Below are positions 43,560 through 54,860 of a stretch of DNA of 64,000 nt, piece by piece. Below the pieces are notes generated by a model. That model saw only the letters and a program-made list of their open reading frames with translations, ran no database searches and was not told where the DNA came from. The translations under genes and the position numbers were made by a program. Source of the stretch: Limnephilus marmoratus (taxonomy: Eukaryota; Arthropoda; Insecta; Trichoptera; Limnephilidae); contig OU862910.1 of the NCBI GenBank assembly GCA_917880885.1, positions 11,110,710 through 11,174,709 of the forward strand, given 5' to 3'. The first letter of the stretch is position 1. Each line of letters starts with the position of its first letter.

Positions 43560-44790
43560 TTCTTGCTTTGTCTTATGCTATAATAGCACTATTATTGTTT
43601 ATTATGAATGTCCTGTGCTACAATAGCATTCACTGTTATAGTTAATTATTTATTCTCTTATCATCACTTTGTATGTCTGTACCTTTTTTGTTTTATGTTA
43701 GTCATGAAATTATTATTGTCCTATGTTATAATAGCACCGTTATAGTTTTTTTTTACGTAATATATTTTAGTTTATGATTATTAGATAAAGGGAGAAATAT
43801 TATCAAATATAAAATCCATGAGCGTTCTCGGTATTATTTTTGATCCCGAGCTGACATTCTCCCAAGGTTCATGCACCATATTGACTTATTTATCAGATTA
43901 AACTGATTCTGCGAGTCTGGAAACTAGGCGGAAAGAAAGTCTAGTTATTATGTCTTTCAAAATTTGGAACAATTTTATCGATAGCCCATTCCTCTTGGGA
44001 TGCTGTGATTTATATGTACCAGACCACTAAAGCCAGAATCGATATCGTGACCTGTTCAGAGTACCGAACTGAACTAAACGCTGATATGGTGACTAAATTA
44101 TATTGTAATTGGAATTAAATTCTGTTGAACAACAATAATTTTTATAATTAATATTGTCCTGTGCTATAGTAGAACTGTTATAGTTAAATATTTGTTCTCC
44201 TTTCATCACTTTGTATGTACATACTGTACCTTTTTTATATAATGTTAGTCATTATTATTGTCCTAATAGCAATGTCAACGTTGAATATTTGTTCTTCTAT
44301 CACCTATCCTCACTTTGTATGTACATATTGTACCTTTTTTGTGTCATTTTAGTCATTATTATTGTCCTACGCTATTAGCTAGTTAAAGTTAAATATTTGT
44401 TCTCCTATCATAACTTTATATGTACATACTGTACTTTTTTTATGTCTTGTTAGTCATTATTATTGTCCTGTGCTATAATAGCAATGTCAAAGTTGAATAT
44501 TGGTTCCCCTATCACCTATCATCACTTTGTATCTTTGTATGTACATACTGTATCTTTTTATGTCATTTTAATCATTATTATTGTCCTGCACTATTAGCTA
44601 GTTAAAGTTAAATATTTGTTCTCCTCTCATAACTTTATATGTACATACTGTACTTTTTTATGTCTTGTTAGTAATTATTATTGTCCTGTGCTATAATAGC
44701 AATGTCAAAGTTAAATATTGGTTCTCCTATCACCTATCATCACTTTGTACCTTTGTTTGTACATACTGTACCTTTTTCATCACTTTTCAA
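43560..44790 (+). repeat. Tandem array of TTGTCCTGTGCTATAATAGC units with a LINE fragment inside
   Basis: Units of about 100-120 bp contain TTATTGTCCTGTGCTATAAT, ATTTGTTCTCCTATCA and TGTACATACTGTACCTTTTT. Two units lie at 43560-43780 and about six at 44150-44790. From 44360 the array is dimeric, with a 220-bp higher-order unit (starts 44360, 44580). The two blocks are separated by a decayed LINE fragment. Confidence 0.75.
43795..44080 (+). mobile_element. Jockey-like LINE relic
   Basis: A frame with KSMSVLGIIFDPELTFSQGS, followed in a shifted frame by SSWDAVIYMYQTTKARIDIV, resembles the post-RT LGIxFDxxLTF and VWSPxYxxxxxRIE blocks. Heavily decayed. Confidence 0.5.
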
Positions 44791-45115
44791 AGGAGTTGTT
44801 GAAGTTGCATGTTTCTGAGTTGTCTGGTCACTCCTTATTCTACCAGTATTGCAATGAAAGATGCTGCAAGGAACTTGCATGACTGATCCTTCTGCAATAG
44901 TGCAGTTGCGTGCCCAACATTTGTACATGGTTGACATTCGTCATATGATGATGGTTCGCTTCTACGACTTATTCTAGTGTTCAACAGTTCGGCTCCTACA
45001 TCATTAATTTTTTTCCTTTCCCCAAAAAGATCCTCCATACAGGATCCCCAAAGATGACGTCCTTGAGGAAAGAAAATGATGATGGCCTTCTGAGTTTAAA
45101 AGCAGTCACTTACAT
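44790..45115 (+). mobile_element. LINE-A, copy 6 (decayed)
   Basis: Fragments LFYQYCNERCCKELA, VPNICTWLT and VQQFGSYI follow the order of copy 1 with an internal deletion. The end block GGATCCCCAAAGATGACG is retained but the stem-loop is lost. Confidence 0.6.
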
Positions 45116-45184
45116 GAGAGTTTTGCCAGCAATAAAAAAAAACATTACCTATTATTATTTCACGTTTATCATTGCTTTTACAGT

Positions 45185-45580
45185 AACATCCACAAAAACA
45201 CCCCCCCTCCCACCCATGTAACGCGCCGTAACGTTTTTTCATATCCCCCCCCCCCCCCTAAACGTTACGTAACGCCCTAGTGACAATTTTTACCTGAAAG
45301 TCACAATTAAGTTGTGCAAAGTACTGGAAAGTCGCTCAAAACACTTTTTCTTATTTTAATTGCGTTTGCGGCAATAAAACAAGAGATTTAGAGAACAAAA
45401 TGGGTTGCCAACTTGGAAGATAACTTTAATTCCCTAGTTTTTTTAATTCTAAATAAAGAAAAATATGTTACGTAACGCGTTGTTCGAACCCCCCCTCACC
45501 CCCCTCGTAACGCACAGTAGCGTTTCACAAGACCGCCACCCCACCAAGTACGTTACATAATACTTGAACGGCCCCTAAGT
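45185..45580. mobile_element. C-run MITE-like sequence
   Basis: Repeated GTAACGC/TTACGTAACGC motifs, long C-runs and a right end AACGGCCCCTAAG resembling the GGGCCAT-type MITE. The left end is not clear. Confidence 0.45.
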
Positions 45581-45722
45581 TATCGAGTTATTGGAATTGT
45601 TTTTTACGAAGAGTTCTTTTCTGGAATCGAATAACAAATTTAAAATGTGCTGTATGCAAAAAATAATAATAATACTGTGTTTCTCAACTCTGGTTGTGAT
45701 ACCCATACTTACACATTTTCAG

Positions 45723-45833
45723 ATGTTTAGAGTACACAACCCTTCGCAGCGTTGGAGTAAGAACTTAATGTCAACTTTACTATCAGTGCCTATGGATCTA
45801 AAACAAATTACTGCGCACAAACCAAATAGCAAG
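45723..45833 (+). CDS. Candidate internal exon of an unrecognised gene
   Basis: Preceded by the acceptor CTTACACATTTTCAG and followed by the donor AAG|GTACGT. The 111-nt segment is open in phase 0: MFRVHNPSQRWSKNLMSTLL, SVPMDLKQITAHKPNSK. Its base composition is richer than the neighbourhood and it lies outside the repeats. I do not recognise the protein and see no partner exon, so this is a proposal from splice signals and frame only. Confidence 0.35.
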
Positions 45834-46054
45834 GTACGTCACAACATGGTATTTATGTGTAGGTTGTCTTGCTTGTTGGATGCTGGTGCCACTTGTCGGC
45901 ACTCGAATATTTTATAAGGAACCACGGGCACTCGTAATAATTTTTATGAGGATATATGGTACGATACAGATTCTGACTGTGAATTCATACAATGGCGGTA
46001 TATTACTTTACCATAAACTGGGTTATGACAAAGCGAACTGAAGGTATGTGTTAA

Positions 46055-46455
46055 CACCGCCGGTATTGTCGAGGGGTAAGACTCTCGACTAGCAATCCGA
46101 AGAACGTTGGTTCAAATCCCGGTGTACGCAAGTAAATTTTACCTGTTTTTTTTGTTATTTCACAATTAATTCATTTAAAATAATATAAAGTATATTTGTG
46201 GCACATTTCAGAGTGGAAGATAATATCAGTATCGCCCTGGTGTAAAACAGAAATTTTTAGGTGTAATTCAGAATTGAAACGTTGCTTGAAATGGCTTGGT
46301 GACCAGATCTGAATAGCCAGGTACTTCCCCATCTTCCTTTTCCCTATCTCCCTCCCCTCCCCACTATCTTCCAGCCTCACAACATACCCTAATTGGGGAT
46401 ACCATAGTCTCACTGGCTCCAGACGGGAGCAGCTGGGACTCTTGTAAGGTATTCG
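46055..46455 (+). repeat. tRNA-derived SINE (family S), copy 1
   Basis: The head has A-box-like TTGTCGAGGGGTAAG and B-box GGTTCAAATCC (46110-46120), as in RNA polymerase III promoters. The body runs through TTATTTCACAATTAATTCAT, CAGTATCGCCCTGGTGTAA, CCCTATCTCCCTCCCCTCCC and AGACGGGAGCAGCTGGGACT. It is about 400 bp long and collinear with 53950-54310. It is not a functional tRNA: no acceptor stem closes. Confidence 0.7.
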
Positions 46456-46695
46456 AGATTGAAGGAGGGCGGCTACTGGCGGCTGGTTGTACCCAATTTA
46501 CAGTTGTCGAACTCTTGACCTTACTATTGATGAGAACAATCCCATCGAAATCCAATCAGCGTTACGAAACAACCGGCATTATTTCAGATAGCACAAATTC
46601 AGATCTATGATTTTTACAGGAAAATGAATATGAAATGATTTCATTCAGTTCAAACTACGTCCTGTTTTGCTTTATTGAACTCATGACTCCAGAAA

Positions 46696-46892
46696 GGAGC
46701 GAATGAACGAGGAAAGGAGTGTAAGGAGAATATATGACGCAAATGTGAATGGAAGAAGAAGTCGGGGACGCCCGAGGAAGACATGGTACGACCAAGTGAA
46801 TCAGATACTTGAGTGTGTGCCAAGATCGAATTGTTTGGCGGTCCGTCCTCTCTGCCTACCCCTGCGGAAAAGTCGTGATGGTTAGTTAGTTA
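46696..46892 (+). mobile_element. RTE-like LINE 3' end, copy 3
   Basis: ERMNEERSVRRIYDANVNG and RSRGRPRKTWYDQVNQILE in frame, then LCLPLRKSRDG and GATGGTTAGTTAGTTAG. 5'-truncated, with an internal deletion before the end. Confidence 0.7.
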
Positions 46893-47220
46893 GAACACAT
46901 GACTCATAATAAATTTATCATGTTCTTTGGAAGTGACATTGTCATAATATAAAAGGTGTGTCTCGGGAGCGGACCAGCAAAATATATGACTAACAACATT
47001 TTCCATTTTTAAAATCTAATCTGTAATCCTTATTTTGAAATAAAATTACTTATGAAAGTTTACTTCCCTCTCAACCTTGGGTTAAAACCTGTTCTCTGTA
47101 AAAACCCTAAAATATTTATTTATTGATAGGAATTCTGTATTTTGTTATGACTTATGATTACAATTCTTTCAACAGACTTTGCTTTCAAAATAAAATGCTT
47201 CTAATGGAAGACTAGTAGAT

Positions 47221-48185
47221 TTTTTTTTTTTACATTAACTCCACTTAGGAGGCCCTAAGGAAAATAATTTCCCTCAGGGCCTGTGTCATCTGGGATGCTT
47301 TGTGGAGGGTCTTTTTGAGGAGAGGAAGGAATGAACATTGGTCTTGAAGAGACCCACGTTGTAGGAAGGAGGAAACACAGAGGCCGGCAAATCATTCCAC
47401 AGCCGAGCTGTTGAATACAAGAACGAGTCGAAGAAACGATCCGTTCTCATGTGACAAATGTCAAAACGTGTACAAATGTTGGACACGCGTTTGGCGTGTT
47501 TCCCGACTATGCACCGGTGCCGAAGGGGTCAATGACGCTAGTTACTTGGAGCATCTTCCATTGTAATACCGGTAGAACAAGGATAGCATTCCCACCCGAC
47601 GCCTGTGCTCTAAAGATTGCAATTCGTCTTTTAAGATGGGCGAATCTATTAAACGAACCGCCCGTTTCTGCACAGAGTCGAGGGTATTATTCAGGTATTT
47701 TGGAGCTCCAGACCAGAGGTGACTGCCAAATTCAACCGTGGGGCGCACTTGTGATTTGTATAGGGTTAGCAGTTGTGTACTTTTAAAGTATCTGCGGGCC
47801 CTGTACAGTATGCCCAGTTTTTGGAAGGCTAACCTCACTCTGGCTTCGATGGAGCCCCCATACCTGAGCTGGTCACTTAGGGTTACACCAATCAATGGAG
47901 GGCCTGTTGGGAAGATTGCGTCCGTTGAAAGAGACTAGATTTTCATTTCAATCCCTTTTAGACGTAATCAGACAAGATTGGGTCTTTGAAACATTAAATT
48001 CAACGAAATTATTTTTACTCCAAGAGAAAACACTCTCGAGGTAACCGTCCATTCTTTGCTTCAAAGCCCTCCGAGCCGTTGGAGTTTGTGAGCCCTTTGG
48101 GGAATTGTCAAACAAAAAGCTATCATGGACTGTACTATTATCCGCATAACAATGAATTGGTGCCCGTGACAAAAGGTCGATATAT
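47221..48185 (-). mobile_element. LINE-A, copy 7 (longest)
   Basis: From the 3' side: T-run 47221-47231 (A-tail), stem-loop 47251-47281 (one mismatch), C-terminus (47286-47486), the 47542-47895 segment SDQLRYGGSIEARVRLAFQK to NGRCSK, and upstream 47948-48185. The last encodes LLSRAPIHCYADNSTVHDSF, i.e. the RT catalytic box with YADN in place of YADD, then ESVFSWSKNNFVEFNVSKTQ. A stop (KRD*NEN) and small deletions break the frame. It shows that LINE-A has the usual RT organisation. Confidence 0.8.
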
Positions 48186-48202
48186 CTTAAGATGTAAAAT
48201 AT

Positions 48203-48400
48203 GTTTAACCGGTCAGTGGCTGAGTTGGCATCGCGTTTGGGTCCCACCCAGGCATCGCGTATTCGATTCCTCGTCTGGCTAAGTCCTCCTTGACGACACA
48301 AGCAACATTTTCCACTTACTGTTGTGGTAGTAGGAGATTTTCAAATTTTGTGGGTTATTCGTAACCCGGGAATGTTTGTCTTTCTTTAAAAACTGTGTTT
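48203..48400 (+). repeat. Second tRNA-derived SINE
   Basis: The head CAGTGGCTGAGTTGGCATCG resembles an A box, and GTATTCGATTCC (48259-48270) a B box. The body includes CCACTTACTGTTGTGGTAGT and the hairpin GGGTTATTCGTAACCC. It differs from family S. Confidence 0.55.
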
Positions 48401-48404
48401 GTAA

Positions 48405-48838
48405 AACCAAACTGAAAAATTTGCTAAGACAATGATTCCAATTCTACATATGAAGTTTAAACTAAAATTTTATGTTTCACAAAATCAGCACAAACGCCAC
48501 AACACTAATTCTAATTTGTATGTACGTTAAAAAAAACAAGTTACACAAAAAATTTCCTTTCATCACATACGCGACACTGACTAACTAATGAATACGTGTG
48601 CAACACCAATAAAATAAAAGGGACAAAGGTATTATGAGGTTGTTTTAAGCATTCATTTTGGTTGAAACCAATTGATTTACGTGTTCAATTAAAATACGTT
48701 TGATAGATATTTATATATGTAGTCGAATTATGCATTGAAAGGGGGTAATTAATTCAGACAAAATCATCTCAGATTTACGCATTGAATTCGAAGGAAAGAA
48801 GTTTGCAAATCTTTAGATGGTCATGCTGCAAATAATAT
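48405..48838. other. No recognised gene
   Basis: AT-rich flank of the mariner. Nothing recognised. Confidence 0.35.
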
Positions 48839-48840
48839 TA

Positions 48841-50161
48841 GGTCCTTGCATATGAAATTGGTGTTTTGCCGTACTGGCAACTTTGATCTCAAATATCTTC
48901 TCTTTGGTTAGGAATTTCAAACTCAAATTTATACAGCTATTTACTCATGTATTTGTGTTTCGAAAATAATAATTCATTTGTTTTTTTTCTTTGCGTCACT
49001 TAGTTTACAAAATGGAAAACTTGCGTTATTTACGAGTATGAGTACCACCGTGGCACCAGTGCTGCAGAAACGGCTCGAAGGATTAATGATGTGTATGACG
49101 ACGGTGCCGCAAAAGAAAACACAGTGCGTTCTTGGTTCCAACGTTTTCGGCCGGAGACCAAAGTTGATAATGAAGAATTGAAGGCTATTGTGGAAGCGGA
49201 TCCATCGCAAACCACGTCTGAGTTAGCTGCAGGCTGCGGTGTTAGTGATAAAACTGTTTTAATCCACTTGAAGCAAATTGGGAAGGTGAAAAAGCTTGAA
49301 AGGTGGGTACCTCACGAATTGAGTGAAGCAAATCAACAAACGCGCGTTAGAATGCTAGACCACACACTGCACAACAGACGGCTACCTAAATTAGAGGAGC
49401 TTCAATTGGAATGTCTAAGACATCCACCGTACTCTCCGGACCTTGCCCCAACAGATTACCATTTTTTTCAAAAATTTTTATAACTTCTTGCAAGGGAAAA
49501 AATTCAACTCCGATGGGGCAGTCCAAACGACTCCAGTTACTAATATCTACAGCCTGTATGTCTGACGAATATCTACAGCTCATATGTTGAACTAATATCT
49601 ACGAACTTCAGAGTGTTGACTAATATCTACAGAGCGTAGGTTGAACTAATATCTACAGAGCGTAGGTTGGACTAATCAGCTAAATGTGTCCAATAGTCCG
49701 ATATTAGGGATTTTTACATACATACTTACATAAATTAAGTTTTTTAAACTGCATACGCAATATTACGTTATTCCAATATGCTATACATAATTGCAAATCC
49801 AACCTCTGCCAGTACTGTAGATATTCGTCAACACTTTGGTTGTCATAGATATTAGTCAACAGTTTGAGCTGTAGATATTCGTCAACACTTTGATTCTCAT
49901 AGATATTAGTTCGATTTTTTCAGTTTTTGGAATTCCTGTAGATATTAGTAGACGCCTCCGTCCAAACCGCCTTCAAAGATTTTATTGATTCCCGTCCGAA
50001 TGGTTTTTTTAGTAAAGGGATTGATGAACTACCTATGAGATGGCAAAAGTGCAAGTGATAGCAACGGTACATACTTTGATTAAATAAATATATTATATTT
50101 AAAAAAAATCGACTTTATGTTCCTCCCATACAAAACGCCAATTCCATATTATGTAAGGACC
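48841..50161 (+). mobile_element. mariner element with internal deletion and nested MITE
   Basis: Ends GGTCCTTGCATATGAAATTG and GGTCCTTACATAATATGGAA (complement of right) are about 30-bp inverted repeats, flanked by TA at 48839-48840 and 50162-50163, the mariner target duplication. The transposase begins near 49012. Its N-terminal helix-turn-helix region is present (HRGTSAAETARRINDVYDDG, RSWFQRFR, DNEELKAIVEADPSQTTSEL, HLKQIGKVKKLERWVPHELS). The middle, with the first two catalytic Asp, is deleted. The third catalytic motif PPYSPDLAPTDYHFF and the tail RPNGFFSKGIDELPMRWQKC are present, the latter beyond a 431-bp MITE. Confidence 0.85.
49529..49959 (-). mobile_element. AATATCTAC-rich MITE, copy 2 (431 bp), inside the mariner
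   Basis: Bounded by GTCCAAAC at 49521-49528 and 49960-49967. It is the reverse complement of the 23965-24315 element with extra AATATCTACAG units. Removing it and one GTCCAAAC rejoins the mariner frame (DGAVQT to AFKDFIDSRP). Confidence 0.85.
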
Positions 50162-50164
50162 TAA

Positions 50165-51327
50165 TATTTTTAACTATGCAACTAGCACTTTAATTTATCC
50201 ATATGGACATACAACTTTGTGCAAATAATCCATATCCCAAGTGACACACCTATAGGTATATTTAATTTCTAAACGTCACCAATAGTACCCCCGCAGTCTA
50301 TATTGTTTATTCATTGGGAATGCTTAATAAGTTGGACAGCAGGAAAATAACAAGAGGATATTGAAAATAAGTATTCATAACACATAATATTTTCAAATAA
50401 AACATTTTATTTAACAAATCAGTATAAAATTGTTACAAACTACATAAAAACATCATTAATACAACAAAAGTAGATAGATAATGATTTACCCAGAGCAGAA
50501 AAATCACAAAAAATCACTGATGTCGTCACCAGTCATTTGTTACAAAAATGTGTTACTGAGAAATCCTAAAGCCTAGTACTCACATTTGTGCTTACTTGAT
50601 CGAGTAAACTGATTAGTAGGAACAAAGTCTCAAGGCAGTGTCTACACATACGGTTTTACTCGACGAGATTGGTTGGATGTTTAGTGTATGCCAAACGGTT
50701 CGTGCCTCCGTGTCTGCAATGCAGGGGAAACAGTGGCTTTCATTAGAGTCTCGCATTAGAAAAGCGTAAGAAAAGTTACTGGGCGAAGCAATGGTTGAAA
50801 CGATGCATAGATTACAGCCGTATACTACTTATTTTTGCATTATATCCTGCGGATTATCAACATTATTTAAGAATGCCACAAGAATTGCACAACAAACTTT
50901 TGCAAATGGTTACCCCGTTAATTACAACAAAAAAACGACAATCAATTTCACCTCACAAAAGATTATTTGTAACCTAGCAATTGCAATTATTTCAAAACAA
51001 GCCCTCTGTGAAATAATATCGGAAACATGTGGAGCAATCTAAAGGGTTTTAAAAGGACAATGCATGAAAGTAAGTGACAAGACACAACTAACTTACTAAA
51101 TGTAGCGTCCATACTCGAGGACGTAGCTCGATGACTCGAAATAAGTAAGAATGAAAGAAATTAGGAGTTCCAAATGACTTTGTGTTGTGATGCCAACCAC
51201 ACAGTGATTCTTACTCGATATTGAGAAACACCATTGAGAAAGAATGAATGTGCGTACTAGACTTAATCATCATTAATTTCATCCTACTCCTAAAAATGGC
51301 TACAAAATACAAGCTTTCAAGATCTGC
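50165..51327 (-). other. Flank and probable 3' UTR of the IF1 gene
   Basis: On minus, downstream of the IF1 stop, AATAAA-type signals occur near 50398-50410. The plus frame 50791-51042 is unrecognised. I see no other gene. Confidence 0.35.
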
Positions 51328-51462
51328 TTATCTTGAACTCTGTTTGAGTTCTTCTACTTTGTTCTGGTTGCCTTCAAGAGTCTTCTCTTTTCCCTGTGCT
51401 TGTTTCTCCTGGGAGGTTCCTTCAGAAAGATCCATCTTCATTTTAGCCACCTGCTCCCTTTG
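51328..51462 (-). CDS. ATPIF1: ATP synthase inhibitor IF1, C-terminal coding exon
   Basis: Preceded on minus by the acceptor TTATTATTTTCAG, then 44 codons and a stop: QREQVAKMKMDLSEGTSQEK, then QAQGKEKTLEGNQNKVEELK and QSSR. Phase 0 joins it to the exon at 54725-54860 ([12 protein letters not shown]). In IF1 proteins this part forms the antiparallel coiled-coil that dimerises the inhibitor; it is usually rich in His and has a KxQxxxxxxxI heptad pattern. Here the His residues are absent and the segment is Gln/Lys/Glu-rich, so pH-dependent self-association may differ. Length (89 codons for both exons) matches mature IF1. The symbol is by homology to animal ATPIF1. Confidence 0.7.
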   Translation of the reverse strand, partial: QREQVAKMKMDLSEGTSQEKQAQGKEKTLEGNQNKVEELKQSSR

Positions 51463-52575
51463 CTGAAAATAATAAATAATCAGATTACAATTGTTTCTGT
51501 TTTACATGGGGGTTAAATTCCACAGAATATACCATGAAGAAAAAACAGTACATTATTATGTTAGGAAAATGGGAGGATTCTAATAAGAATGAATTTATCC
51601 ATTACGTTTTGTTGGCCATTGCATGTGTTAAAAATTTTAAAAGAATCATATAAATTAACTTTATAAGAAAGTACATAATGTTTTAAGAATGTTCCCTAAA
51701 TAATGAGAATTTAACACCTGTTAAATTAAATTAAATAAGGAACTCCAGTGAAAAATATTATGGCTTTAAAAAAATATGTTCATATTGACCAATAAATGCT
51801 GATTCTGAATATAAAAGTTTTATTTAATAATATTAAATGCAGAGTTTTTAAAAATTATTAAAAGGTCCACTTTTAATCCGGTCATAAAAACACGTTGTCA
51901 AGATGGCATTATTGAAATTTTAGTGGTGACGTCACTGTTCGACGTGTCGTGATGTCACCGTAAAGTCATTGTATGGGAATGTATGATATGACACAAGACA
52001 TCGTATTAATTTATTCAATTATTTACATACTGTTTATAGAGATTTAGGTGTCGTGTTTATTGAAACATTATTGAGGCCTAAATAATGTTTCAAAAATAAA
52101 GGTATCTCTTATTAGTTTATCTCTATTATTGAAAATATTCAAAATCTACTGCACAAAAAAATAGTAATGCTCCTACTAGGGAGAATACTTCGAACAACGG
52201 AATTCAAAATGGCGGTAGTTGATCAGCTGATTGCCCGATCCTATAGTAATTTTCCAGGAGTGATGACGTCACACGATTCACCATACATACGGTGGTTTTT
52301 CGGGGGTCTTGAAAAATGAAAACTTTGACAATTATTTTAACTATTAAAACTAACTCTAAAAATAAAAATAAAAATGCAGTTATTTAAGTTAGAAGGTCAT
52401 TATTCATTTAAAAAAAATAAAAAAATTGAACTGGAGTTCCCTATTGTGGAAAATTATTACGATATACTAGTTGCCTTATTATTCATTTAATGTAAAGTTA
52501 TCAATGATAAATTAAAAAGAAACATTATTAAGTACATGGACATTGTTGACAACATTGAAATATTATTGTATATAC

Positions 52576-53387
52576 CAGTGGTGGGCAAACTTTCTTCATG
52601 GCGGGCCAGAAAGTTAAAAAAAAATCAGAAGGGCCAGGAGCATAGCCAAAATACATTTTGTTTTAAAATCTATATTTTAATTATAAAACTTTACACACAA
52701 ACGCTAATATAAGTTACAGATTACAATTATTTAACTTTTATTTGAAGGCCCTGTTATGGTTGGTGTGTGAGACATCTAAAATTGCGTTTGATTGGCCATA
52801 ATGTCTTCAAATGCAGGTTTGAGCTGCGACAAAGTAACCTTTAGCAGCGAGAAAAGGTGCTCATCAGTTAACCGATTTCTGACAGAGTTTTTTCGCCATT
52901 TCATGGTCGAAACAGTCGCCGACATACGAAGACCCAAACATCGCTATTGTTTTCTTGGCGTGATCAATTAATCTAATTTTTCGGAATAAGAACAATTGTT
53001 TTAAATAGGAGCTGCACTGCATTTCAACAATTTCTAACTGCAATTCTGCAGGGACATTCTCCGGGTGGGGCCGTAAAGGGCATTGAAAAAACATCAAGCG
53101 ATGACTGAGTATTCTTAAAATCTTGAAACCTAGTTTCAAATTTGCATCGCAACGCAACACATGAACTACGTGGCTAGTCTAGAACTGGCTTCTTTATCAA
53201 ATTCAAATAATTTACTTTATACAGCTGGATATAATAGCCCGCGATAATTATATTTTGACGCCGACGATCCTTCGAAATTTATATTATATGATAGGTATAC
53301 TTATAATTTTGACAGATCGTCGGCGGGCCGGATTAAATACTTTTGCGGGCCGGAGATGGCCCGCGGGCCGTATTTTGCCCATCACTG
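52576..53387 (-). mobile_element. hAT element (812 bp) in the IF1 intron
   Basis: Ends CAGTGGTGGGCAAACTTT and CAGTGATGGGCAAAATACGG (complement of right) fit hAT termini. GTATATAC flanks both sides (52568-52575, 53388-53395), a perfect 8-bp target duplication. The minus-strand transposase end is in two frames: ENVPAELQLEIVEMQCSSYL with MFGSSYV, then after an indel VSTMKWRKNSVRNRLTDEHL to DIMANQTQF and a stop at 52776-52778. This is the hAT C-terminal dimerisation region; the rest is deleted. Subterminal GCGGGCC motifs at both ends. Confidence 0.85.
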
Positions 53388-53570
53388 GTATATACATTGA
53401 CATTGTTTAATATGTATTGAATACAAACATCGAAACAAAGGTAACTTTACAATCTACTTCTTGGTTTGGTCTGGTTGATAAATTATGACAAAAAAATTGT
53501 GTATTTGGTACTGAGGGCTGTGTGATTCTCTGCCAGTAGTCGATGTAACTTTATTCGGAGATTACCATGC

Positions 53571-53950
53571 CAGTCTGTAAACATGCCAATAATAGCCTCC
53601 AGTACATGTTGGCCCAACGCGTTCTATCAATGTGCTGGTCCGAAGTGTACAGGACCTCTTGGCGCATATTGGCCATCGCAAACGCATTGCCCGCCAACGT
53701 AGACCGGCCATCCGATTATTGTCAGTTTTTCGTGTGCACATCAAAGGACTTTGTTGCCAATGTTGGCCCAATGCGTTTATCCAAAGTGCATAACAGTCTG
53801 TAAACATGCCAATTTGGGTTGTTTTATTATAACTCTGCATATTGGCCGTCGTTGGCTAAATGCTGCCAACGTTGGCCGGCTATCCGATTATTGTCAGTTT
53901 TTCGTGCACACATCAAAGGATGTTGATGCCAACCTGCGTTGGACCAAGTT
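53571..53950 (+). repeat. Imperfect tandem duplication with GTTGGCC motifs
   Basis: CAGTCTGTAAACATGCCAAT occurs at 53571 and 53794; CCGATTATTGTCAGTTTTTC at about 53710 and 53885. Unit about 223 bp, second copy shortened. Rich in GCCAACGTTGGCC-type palindromes. Confidence 0.75.
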
Positions 53951-54310
53951 TGACGGTCTCTGTGGTCGAGGGATAAGGCTCTTGACTCACAATCCGAAGG
54001 TTGCGGGATCGAATCCCGACATGCGCAAATAAATTTTATTTGATTAATTTTTGTTATTTCACAATTAATTCATTTCAAATAATATATACTATATTTGCGG
54101 CACTCTTCTAGAGTTAAGATACTCTCAGTATCGCCCTGGTGTAAGAATTCAGAATTAAAAAGTTGAAATGGCTTCAGGTACTTCCCCACCTTCCTCTCCC
54201 CTATCTCCTTCCCCTCCCCACTACCTTCAGCCTCACAACATACCCTAATTGGGGATGCCATAGTATCACTGACTCCAGACGGGAGTAGCTGGGATTCTTG
54301 TGAGTATTCA
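53950..54310 (+). repeat. tRNA-derived SINE (family S), copy 2
   Basis: A-box region GTGGTCGAGGGATAAGG, B-box GGATCGAATCC (54006-54016), body as in 46055-46455 ending AGACGGGAGTAGCTGGGATT. It lies in the IF1 intron, opposite to the gene's strand. Confidence 0.7.
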
Positions 54311-54724
54311 TATAGAAACAAAAAAGTGTTTACATGTCGGCGCATTGGTGCCAACTTTGTCTCAATGTGTTTAGTCAACATTCACTGGTAGCAAAACATA
54401 TTATTAAATGTTAATGTAAGTATTTGTAAATATATTATCTGTTTTTTTTTTCATAATAAATATAAAATACACTACATAGTGTTTTTTAGAGCAGTTGAAT
54501 AGTTTTGGTTTCAGTCTATCATTTGGTGTCGGTATATTTTCTATTTCTGATCTCCCTATGTATTCAGCTTTTTATTTGCGATTTAAATATGTTAAAATAT
54601 TGTTGTGATTTTTGACTGAGAGTGGAATTTTACTGTAGAGTTTAGAACCATATTATAAGAAGCTTTTTCATCCAAATCTATACCTATTATATTTATCTAA
54701 TCCCAATGCCATGATGTAATGTAC

Positions 54725-54860
54725 CTGCAAGTAGAAGTATTCCTCTTCATTGGCAACCTCCATCTTCCCGAAGGCTCCTCCAGCAGCCCGGATGGACCCT
54801 CCTCCCCCGCCTCCGCGTCCTGCCCCGGAACCTAGCTCTCCCAGCCCGCTGGAATTCATC
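54725..54860 (-). CDS. ATPIF1: ATP synthase inhibitor IF1, inhibitory-domain exon
   Basis: Preceded by the acceptor TTGATTCCAG and followed by the donor CAG|GTACAT. The exon encodes [20 protein letters not shown], then [20 protein letters not shown] and YFYLQ. [36 protein letters not shown] is the conserved inhibitory segment that binds the F1 catalytic interface of mitochondrial ATP synthase when the matrix acidifies. The usual SIREAGG is SIRAAGG here (Glu to Ala). The ATG is at the second base of the exon, and IF1 needs a presequence, so a further upstream exon at higher coordinates is likely; I could not find it. Identity is high-confidence; integrity of the gene less so. Confidence 0.8.

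Larger units (their letters stand above)
51463..54724 (-). other. Intron of the IF1 gene
   Basis: A 3262-bp intron, with donor CAG|GTACAT at 54724-54719 and acceptor CAG at 51463-51465 (minus). It holds a hAT element (52576-53387), a GTTGGCC-type tandem duplication and a family S SINE. 51470-52560 shows nothing else recognisable. Confidence 0.65.

Noticed and set aside
46060..46135. Possible tRNA gene
   Set aside because: A and B boxes are present but no acceptor stem or cloverleaf closes, and the same head precedes a repeated body at 53950, so it is a SINE.
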